DNA of 64,000 nt from Dactylorhiza incarnata (taxonomy: Eukaryota > Streptophyta > Magnoliopsida > Asparagales > Orchidaceae). The stretch lies in NCBI GenBank assembly GCA_033032865.1, contig JAWHQI010000013.1:6944001-7008000 (forward strand). The letters run 5' to 3'. The position numbers were made by a program, and so were the translations under genes. Below the pieces are notes generated by a model. It saw only the letters and a program-made list of their open reading frames with translations. It was not told the DNA's origin and made no database searches. This document shows positions 56,657 to 64,000 of this stretch, piece after piece (within the stretch, counting starts at the first letter, position 1; every line of letters starts with the position of its first letter).

Positions 56657-56973
56657 GGAGGAGTGGATCTGCTAGTAACGCTCGCTGGCACCTCGCTCAA
56701 GTGCTGGTTCATCATTGTCGACGCCCCGAGATGCTACAAGGTGATCTTCGGTAGGCCATTTATCAACTTCTTCAAGGCCGTCCCGTCCTCCTACCATCAG
56801 TGCTTAAAGTGCTACCATGGAGATGTACAGGTGAGGATCAGGAGCGATCCAAGAGCCGCCCGCGAGTGCTACCTCAGCGTGGTCAGAACAATCAGCTGGA
56901 TGGCGGACGTTGAGGAGATGTAGAAGGTGCTGGAAGGCATGGCAAGGCAGGAAGCAGCGAAGGAGGTAGAAGA
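56657..56973 (+). pseudogene. Tat-like protease, element B, last piece
   Basis: Rejoins 48635 in frame: 'GGVDLLVTLAGTSLKCW', 'FIIVDAPRCYKVIFGRPFIN', 'YHGDVQVRIRSDPRAARECY', as in element C at 23680-23890. One TAG (56921-56923) interrupts the linker. Cut at 56974 by a copia LTR. Confidence 0.85.
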
Positions 56974-58052
56974 TGTTGGAACATGGTCTTCAGCATCTCC
57001 TAGGTTTGAGAATAAGAAATCCTATGTGTATTTGATCTTGTGTGTTTAAGTGTGCAGGAAACAATGCCATATGACTCAAGGATAACATAAGAAGGTTGCC
57101 CCCAAGTTTGAAGCCAAAATTCTAGCATGTTCACTAGTGCCAGCGGTAGCAACTAGCGCGGGGGCTTGCTCTGATTAGGCAAGTTTGGGAGGCAACTATA
57201 GAAGGCGATAGCGCCGGGCAGTAGCAGATAGTGTAGGCGGTAGCGCGACGCACAAGAGGAATTTAGGAAATATTTCCTTGGAATGAAGATTCGCACGCGG
57301 AGAATGTTTCCTAATCCGGGATAGCGCCAGCGGTGGTGATAACGTAGGCACTAGCTATAAGGCTATAAAAAGGAGCCCTATTTTCTCATTTTGAATACAC
57401 ATCCTTGAGAGAGTTATAGTGCTAAATTTCCAGAGCCTTATACTGTCGAGGGTTGATCTCCCACCAAAGTTCCGTGAATTTCTGAAGGAGGATTTCTACA
57501 CTCCGCATCCGACCGACGATCGCTTCAACCACGCTTATCCTACAACAGTCTTTCATCTCCAACTTCAGAAGTTCTTCAAGAGGGAGTTTTTAATATTGTT
57601 GTTATTTTCATTCTTGTAATCGCTTAATAAATTCGCCTCGTGTTGGCGACTAGGTCTGGGTAGGACTTAGGGAGGAATTTGCTCGTGTTGGCAACTAGAT
57701 CTAGGTTTGGTCTAGGGGTGCTCAAGGCCGTATCTGGGGGAGGATTGGCTAGAGCGGCTTGAGGCCGTATCCTAGAATGATAGGCTAATGCCACCGGTTC
57801 GTAGGGATACGAGTCGGGATAGAAAATGAAAAAGACTTTTTACTATTCGCCTTCGATTTCTAGCATCATTAGAAATCAAGTTTTGTAATCCTACATTTCG
57901 TATTAATAAAATCATGTCTCTATTTTATTTTGCTTAATTTGTTTTTTGCTTTGCACTATTTTGATTCCTTATTATTTCAAGTATTTCAAAATATAACATA
58001 AGTTTTTAAAACCCTTATTCACCCCCCTCTAAGGGCGCCTACAGATCCAACA
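56974..58052 (+). repeat. 5' LTR of plus-strand pol-less copia fragment (1079 bp)
   Basis: TGTTGGAACATGG...ACAGATCCAACA. TATA box TATAAAAA at 57364-57371, preceded (57134-57356) by repeated GCGGTAGC/TAGCGC words. Confidence 0.95.
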
Positions 58053-58054
58053 AG

Positions 58055-58066
58055 TAGTATCAGAGG
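58055..58066 (+). other. Primer-binding site, initiator tRNA-Met type (mutated)
   Basis: TAGTATCAGAGG, differing from TGGTATCAGAGC at two positions, 2 bp after the LTR. Confidence 0.75.
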
Positions 58067-58139
58067 TAGGTTATTCCAAAATGGCTTAACAATCGGGAAT
58101 AATGATTTCTCATGATCTCGCTTTTACTAGTGGGGAAAA

Positions 58140-59690
58140 TTTTTATTTTGAAGTAAAATCTCTTGCAGCACCTTTATTCGAAGGGAGAAATTATAAAGGC
58201 TAGAAATTTTTTAATGGAAAGGTTTATTAAAACTTTAGATATCGAAGCATGGAATATAGCAATAATAAGACCAGCGAATGAGACAAATAAAAATGAACAT
58301 CACCTAAATGCAAAGGCTTTGAATAGTATTTTTTGTGCTTTATCTCAAGAAATTTTCAAATTGATATATTGTTTTTCTAGTGCATACAAAGTATGAAAAT
58401 TTCTTGAAGAAATGTATGATCTTCCTCTCATAGGTACGGAACAAAAATAGGAGGAGAAGGACATACAAGCATCCACCATTATTCAAGGAGATCTCTCTCG
58501 TAGCAAAACCATGGAAATCATGGAAACTGACTTAGACAAATAGAGCAATTCATCAAGAGAAAATGAAGATGAAAATTCATCTATAAAGGAGGAAGGATTA
58601 GAAGACAACAAGAGAACTTTATGCTCACATCTCACCGCATCCAATAGCACTGTAAGGAAATCAAAATCCCTTATTGTTTGCAATTCTATTTCTAATTTAC
58701 AATTGCTACAAATTACAATGCGCAAAATTAAGAGGTTGAAAAATGCTAATTGCAAATTGCGCTTAGAAAATAAATGTTTAAAAGTAAAAAAATTAATGTA
58801 GAATCAAATTCTAATTTATCTAGTTTTACCCATGACTCTTTAATTGAAAATATTACACCTTGTACAGAATTTAATGATTTACAAGATAAATCCAAGGAAC
58901 TTGAAAAGGAACTTCTTTTTATAAAAGAACATAATGAAAAATTGTCTTTAGAAAATTCAACTTTGAAAAGTGATTGTGTTTAATGTTAAAGTTATAATAT
59001 TGAAATCAAGGAGATGGATGAAACATTTGAGGAATTTAGAAATAACTATCAAACTCATATTGACTCTATTGTTTCCACTCTTAAAAATAGCACAATTGCT
59101 TATAATAAAGCTAGACAAAATCTTATGATCAAAGATGATGAATTAAAATAAAAAATCAACTTGCTTATGAAAATTATGAATAAGAATTCTCAACACACAA
59201 ATTCACAATAACAAGCAATATCTAAAAGCAAGTTGGATATGAATTTGAATATCTTGACTAAGCCTAATAATAGGAGTAAGAAACACAGTTTTTACAAATC
59301 AAAATCCAAATTACAATTTTTTAAAAAATTATGTATCTCCCAAATTAAATTCAAATGTGCAAACATTTCTTATGAAAAATAATTTCAAAAGTAATTATTA
59401 TTTTATGCCTAAGTTTAATGAACATGGAAATTTGATGTATAACTATAACTCTAAACCTAAGTATGAGTGGAGACTCAAAATTAAAGATGAAATATTAACT
59501 CCACTTGAAAGGGTTCATTCGTACTCATCTCCCCAAAAATCATCTCGCTATATTTGTGTACCCAAAAGAACCGTTACTCTTGGTTCCCTTTGGATACATA
59601 AATCTCTTATTCATTAGGTATCAACAAATGCATGAAGTAGAATCTTTTCAAAATGAAATATACAAATTTCTACTTCATAATATGCTTTAA
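58140..59690 (+). pseudogene. Copia gag-like region, plus copy
   Basis: 'APLFEGRNYKG' and 'FFMERFIKTLDIEAWNIAII' mark the copia gag start. Then come the acidic stretch ('DIQASTIIQGDLS'), a coiled coil ('KEHNEKLSLENSTLKSDC', 58774-58983), an Asn-rich segment and 'EIYKFLLHNML' (to 59690). Many TAG/TAA codons and frame changes. No CCHC knuckle is recognisable. Confidence 0.7.
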
Positions 59691-59889
59691 TGTCCTTTTA
59701 TTTTTCTTCTTTTCTTATTTCTTTTAGCTATCATGTCACGATCATCTTATATATTATTGGAAATATGATTTTATCTCTTAAAGCTTAATAAGTCTATAAA
59801 TAAAATTGATCAAAATTCAAAGTCATATTTTATTTTGATGACCTATCTATCATTCTTAAATTCATTGCATATAAATATCTTATATTATC

Positions 59890-60662
59890 TGTTTACCCGG
59901 AAAACCGCCTCTCGGGTTGAATCATTCTCAGGCCGGGCGGGCTTCTAAATCAAGCCGCTGGGTCCCAAGATCAGCGGCTCTCAGTCCAAGGTAAACTAAG
60001 CCAGGCGGTCTGATGCCGCTTCTGACCGCCCCTAAGATTGAAGATTGTCAGAACCCATGGCAAGAAGGCGACCCGCGGTCTCAGATCGGAGACCGCCCGG
60101 GTTGTATCGTGAAGATCGGCCAAGGTCACGTCCAAAAGGCAGGTCGCGGCCTCAAGTCGGAAGCCGCTCATTTTGCATCATCGCCTTGGTCACAACATCT
60201 TCAGCCTCTAGTCAGACGGGTCGGAAGGGCAAGCCGTCAAGCCGTGCGGCTTCTTTCTTTTTCTTCTTTGTGTATCCGTCACCGCCTGCCCGTTTCTCCT
60301 GTACCCGGGTAGGCGGTTATTTTATCCCTGCCAACTTGGGCAGGCCCCCGAGCCTATAAATAGGGGGCGGCACTGTTCACAAGATACGCACACTCGAATC
60401 CAGGAGCTCACTTGTTTGAGCTGCGGTCTCGAGTTTCCCGTCTTGCGAACTGTCTGACCGGCCGACTTCTTCTTTCCTGCACTTGTAACCGCTGTAACCG
60501 CTTCATTTTAATCAAAGGAAAGCCCATCACAGGAGTGACATTCGCCGTGACGGGCGAAGTCTTGCCTTGACCGCTGCTAGCGGTCTCATTTTCCCCACCT
60601 AAAAAGTAACCGGCAACCCGTAGCCTCCGATTTCCTTCGGAGGTGCGATTTCGGACTCAACA
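59890..60662 (+). repeat. Tat-like 5' LTR, element D (about 773 bp)
   Basis: Starts TGTTTACCCGG and ends GGACTCAACA; edges are by TG/CA rule and context because the 3' partner is outside. TATAAATA at 60355-60362 follows a U3 rich in AACCGCC/GGCGGT words (59905-60320). I could not assign the PBS. Confidence 0.65.
60355..60362 (+). promoter_or_regulatory. TATA box, element D LTR
   Basis: CCTATAAATAGGGGGC, about 350 bp upstream of the gag ATG at 60715. Confidence 0.7.
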
Positions 60663-60714
60663 GAAACACGCGACCTTCAGATCGCGGATTGTCAGTGAAA
60701 TCCTCTTCGCCATA

Positions 60715-62712
60715 ATGTCAGACCGCCAGTTCCCCCTTGGAGACCGCTCCGATCACAGGGAGGACTCTTTGTGGGAAGCCTTGGAGCAATCCAGGAGAGA
60801 AGCTGAGCGGGCTCAGAGGGCGACTGACCATCGATTGAACGCAATCAGTCAGACTCTGGCCCTATTAACCGAGCGGCTAGTTCCACAGCAAACCGCGATT
60901 AATCAGGCGGTGACTCCAGTTCCTCCTCCACCTCCTCCTTACCCGCTACCACAAGCCGCCAACTTCCAGCCCCAGCAAGAAGGTTTTGCTGCTAGGCAAA
61001 ACTTCTACCAGGAAGACGCGCACAGCATGCCGGCTCGGGTCCTCGACTTCCAGGGGGCGGCTTCTCATGCTGCCCACGTTTCCTACCCGCAAGAGGGCGC
61101 GACCCGTCATTCCTACCCGCCAGAAGCTGCGACCCGATCTTCCTACCAAGCGGCTTGCCCGCGATTAGCCGAACGCTGCCTGACGGAGACCTAAAGTCTT
61201 TTTGACTTCTATTTTTATTAGGTCTTTTTTGCCAAACCCCGCTCCTCAAACCGCGGTTAATCAGGCGGTGACTCCGGTTCCTCCTCCGCCTCCGCCTTAC
61301 CCGCTACCACAAGCCGCCAACCTCCAACCCCAGCAAGAAGTTTTTGCGGCCAGGCAAAACTTCTATCAGGAAGCCGCGCACGGCATGCCAGCTCGAATCC
61401 TCGATTTCCAGGGGGCGGCTTCTCATGCAGCCCGCCTATCCTATCCTCCAGAAGGAGTAGCTCGCTTGTCATACCCGCCTGAAGCCGCTGCTCACCATTT
61501 CTACCCGCCAGAAGCTGCTGCCCGGTCCTCTTACCAGGCGGCTTGTTCCCGAATAGCCACGGCTTCGGCGACTTACTACCCTGCTCCCTTATATGAAGAT
61601 ATGGAAGAAACTTCTCCCTTTGTAGACGAAGTCCGAGGGGAGCCTGCCCCTAATAATTTCAGAGAGCCTCGCCTGCCAGCTTTCAATGGGGAGACTGATC
61701 CCACGGTTCATTTACAAGCCTTCGAGTCAGCCATCGCTCTTAGAACCTTAACTGATGCAACTAAGTGCAAGCTTCTTGTGACCTCCTTTGAAGGACAAGC
61801 AAGGGAGTGGTTTTACGGGTTGCACCCCAGGTCAATCAGTTGTTTCGCTGAGTTACGAAGGGAATTCCTGCTGAGATTTTCTACCTCAAAGAAGAGAAAA
61901 AGTGGCCCGGCGGCCCTTTTCGATATAAAACAGCGGGAAGACGAGACGTGGGCTCGTTTCGTAGACCGCTTCCAGAAAGAGATCATGGAGGTCCAAAATG
62001 TGGATCCGGAGCTGTATAGGGTCGCCCTCATGCATGGCTTAAAGAGGGCCCCCTAAAATTTGAAGCGAATATAAGGGAGCCTAGGACTTATCAAGAAATG
62101 ATAAGTTTGGCAAATATGTTCATCAGGGGAGAAAAGAGTAACCCTGGCTACGTCGCTAAGCTGGTAAGAGACAAGGAGCAGTCAAATCCGTCCTTCCATC
62201 ATCCGCCATCAAATCAGTCCCACTTTGAACCCCGTTCCCAAAGGGGGAGAAACTACAAAAATAAACAACCCTTCATGGGCCATAAGCGGTTTCAAGATCA
62301 GAAACCACCGTTGGCCATCGCTCCCGCTCCATCCGCTCCTCTTCCGCAAATCATGCCGGTATACTTACAACAATACACCGCGCAGCCCCCTCCAGTCATT
62401 CCATCCACTCAATATGATGACTCGCAAGAGTCATTCACCCCCTTAAACGTCACCATGGACGAAGTGGTCCAGATTCTACAAAAGAGGCCAGATTTCAAAA
62501 GGCCTGCTCCTCTGAAGTCGGATATCCACAGTCGAAATCCGAACCTTTATTGCGAATATCATAAAGAAGGGGGGCATCTAACCGAAGACTGTCGGGCCCT
62601 TCGTTTGCTTATAGAGAGACTCCTGGGAGAAGGAAAGCTTCGGGGTCTAGTTCGAAAGGATGCAATTGCTGAGCCAACTGCCGAGAAGAGAAAAGAGAAA
62701 GAAACAGTATAA
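60715..62712 (+). pseudogene. Tat-like gag, element D, with internal duplication
   Basis: ATG 60715 ('MSDRQFPLGDRSDHRED') opens a helical N-terminus and then a Pro/Gln-rich region with SYPPEA-type units. This frame ends at 61194. The same region starts again in another frame from about 61247, offset 358 bp, and continues into the gag core ('RLPAFNGETDPTVHLQAFES', 'LVTSFEGQAREWFYGL', 'DETWARFVDRFQKEIMEV'). A one-base shift near 62053 returns to the first frame through 'YQEMISLANMFIRGEKSNPG' and a CHHC knuckle 'YCEYHKEGGHLTEDC' (62549-62593). It stops at TAA 62710-62712. Confidence 0.85.
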
Positions 62713-63711
62713 GTAACCTGGGAATGCGCCGACGTCGAAGACGCCGGCTACTATGGTGACATCCATCCTTCTACCGAATGCGTCGAAGTCAATGATGTGG
62801 GCCCCTTAGGGGACATCTATTGCATTCATGGAGGAGCTGGAGCGGAATCATCTCGCAAATCCAGCATCGCGAGAGTTCTAAAGCAGGAAGTAGCAGCCAC
62901 TACAAGTTCTCCTCCCGAAAGCACTATTGTCACCCTTGGTCAGGATGACCTTCCCCCCAATGCCAATCCTTTCGATGATGCGGTGCTCATCAAGGCCGTC
63001 ATCGAAAACTATACAGTCCACAAGATTCTGATTGATACCGGCAGCTCCGTCAATCTCCTTTTCCGCCCGACTTTCGAGGCCCTGAAGACCGGAAAGCCTT
63101 TGCTTTCCACCGACGGGCCCCTCTATGGTTTTTCTGGGGAGAAGAAAGAAGTAGAGGGTTCAGTAAATCTCCTGGTCTCTCTTGGAGGAGTGATAAAGCT
63201 AATCAATTTCGTAGTGGTGGATGCCCCGAGAAATTACTGCGCCAACTTCGGGAGGCCAATTCTAAATGCATACAGGGCATTACTGTCTACCTTTCACCTT
63301 GCTCTTAAGTTCGCTGTCGAAGGAAAGCAGTATCAGGTCACAAGCAACCCAAAGGTGGCTCGGGAGTTCTACGTCCGAACTGTGAACATGATCAACGACG
63401 TTCCACTTCCCGAGGCCGTGGCTGAAATTTTGGAGATTGCTGAGTCTTCAGGGGCTGCCGAGGAAGGAAAAGATCGAGAAGGGGCTCACTTGGAACCTGC
63501 CCAAGCGACCCAAGAAGTTCCTATTGCTGAAGGGGCAGAAAAGAAGCTGGTCATCAACGCCGAGTTGCCAGAGGAGGAGAAAGTGGAGCTAATCTCCTGC
63601 CTGTTGGAGAATCTGGATATCTTTGCTTGGTCAGCGGAGGATATGCCAGGAGTGGATCCAGACGTGGCTTGTCATCATCTAAACGTATCTCCTGAGTTCA
63701 AGCCCGTCTAG
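62713..63711 (+). pseudogene. Tat-like protease and linker, element D
   Basis: In frame with the end of gag after one TAA. 'GPLGDIYCIHGG' is the gag-protease linker; the protease loop is 'KILIDTGSSVNLLF' (63022-63063) with the Asp intact. 'FVVVDAPRNYCANFGRPILN' follows, then an acidic linker, 'LDIFAWSAEDMPGVDPDVA' and 'CHHLNVSPEFKPV'. It ends at TAG 63709-63711. The frame from the Met at 62797 is continuous for 304 codons, so the domain itself could be functional. Confidence 0.9.
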
Positions 63712-64000
63712 CAAAAGAAGAGAGAGGTGGCGACCAAGCTGGCGTTACCCATCAGAGAGGAGGTTTCCAAACTCCTGAAAGCGGGTTTTATTTCTGAAAT
63801 TCAATATCCCACATGGATGTCGAATGTTGTAATGGTTAAGAAATCTGGTGGGAAGTGGCGCATGTGCGTAGACTTCACCAAACTTAATAAAGCGTGCCCT
63901 AAAGATTGCTACCCTTTGCCTCGGATAGATGTCTTAGTTGATTCCGCGGTTGGGTATGGTTTTATGAGTTTCCTCGATGCTTTCTCAGGGTATCATCAAA
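63712..64000 (+). pseudogene. Tat-like reverse transcriptase start, element D
   Basis: Open for 96 codons from the TAG to the window edge: 'ALPIREEVSKLLKAGFISEI', 'WMSNVVMVKKSGGKWRMCVD', 'LNKACPKDCYPLPRIDVLVD', 'FLDAFSGYHQ'. This is the fingers and first palm part of gypsy RT, with the first catalytic Asp region (FLDAFSG). The rest lies beyond the window. Confidence 0.9.

Larger units (their letters stand above)
36225..56973 (+). mobile_element. Tat/Ogre-like Ty3/gypsy element B, split by two nested elements
   Basis: Pieces in order: LTR 36225-36884; gag 36943-38138; [Athila-like element]; gag/protease 47922-48635; [SIRE-like element]; protease 56657-56973; then truncated by a copia LTR at 56974. 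Both insertions rejoin in frame when one target duplication is removed. B is more closely related to element C than to D. The RT-to-3' LTR part is lost. Confidence 0.85.
56974..59889 (+). mobile_element. Pol-less copia fragment (SIRE-like family), plus copy
   Basis: 5' LTR, PBS and gag-like interior, with no pol and no 3' LTR. Homology to the inverted copy at 32952-35841 runs the full length, and both stop at about the same internal point (about 59850 here). It is followed directly by the Tat-like LTR of element D at 59890. AT-rich throughout. Confidence 0.8.
59890..64000 (+). mobile_element. Tat/Ogre-like Ty3/gypsy element D, 5' part (continues right of window)
   Basis: LTR 59890-60662, gag 60715-62712, protease 62713-63711, RT from 63712. 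The best preserved Tat-like copy in the window but with one gag duplication, one frameshift and two stops. It diverges clearly from B and C in LTR and gag, while protease and RT remain alignable. Confidence 0.85.

Overview
This window looks like nuclear DNA of a flowering plant made almost entirely of nested LTR retrotransposons, probably repeat-rich heterochromatin. The evidence is Ty3/gypsy elements of Athila, Ogre/Tat and chromovirus type, Ty1/copia elements with an initiator-tRNA-Met primer site, solo LTRs, a MULE/FAR1-type transposase scrap, and a minus-strand remnant with short GT-AG introns. I found no convincing host gene, no tRNA or rRNA gene and no CRISPR array. Nearly every frame carries stops or frameshifts. 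Family names come from motif recognition only; no database search was run.

Layout. 1-3945: 5' part of a minus-strand Athila-like element (LTR 2473-3945, PBS, gag, zinc knuckle, protease). 3946-6440: minus-strand, intron-bearing remnants resembling PF04195 'putative gypsy-type transposon' proteins. 6607-19448: a minus-strand Ty1/copia element (6998-19057) flanked by 391-bp direct repeats instead of a 5-bp target duplication; it contains a 4.5-kb solo LTR (10483-15018, TSD aactc) and a 1.0-kb solo LTR (17897-18937, TSD gatag). 20436-21048: MULE transposase fragment. 21173-27411: plus-strand Tat-like element (called C), its RT split by a chromovirus remnant. 27412-31437: LTR-like DNA with a 158-bp tandem repeat and a solo LTR (29522-30851).

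31438-32951 and 36225-37738 are a near-identical 1514-bp duplicated pair (Tat-like LTR plus gag) with copia and integrase fragments between them. The second copy starts a Tat-like element (called B) running in pieces to 56973. B is interrupted by a nearly complete minus-strand Athila-like element (38139-47921; LTRs 1502 and 1497 bp; TSD aggag/aagag) and by a plus-strand SIRE-like copia element that lacks pol but keeps gag and an extra ORF (48636-56651; LTRs 1702 and 1700 bp; perfect TSD tggag). B is truncated at 56974 by a pol-less copia fragment. From 59890 to the end is a fourth Tat-like element (called D) with LTR, gag, protease and the start of RT.

These genes are gag, protease, RT, RNase H and integrase modules of selfish elements, not a host pathway. 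I did not find a clearly new biological system. The points most worth pursuing are the CG-containing motif clusters just upstream of the TATA box in the U3 of seven LTR families, the pol-less copia elements, the recombinant copia flanked by 391-bp repeats, and the intron-bearing PF04195-like remnant.
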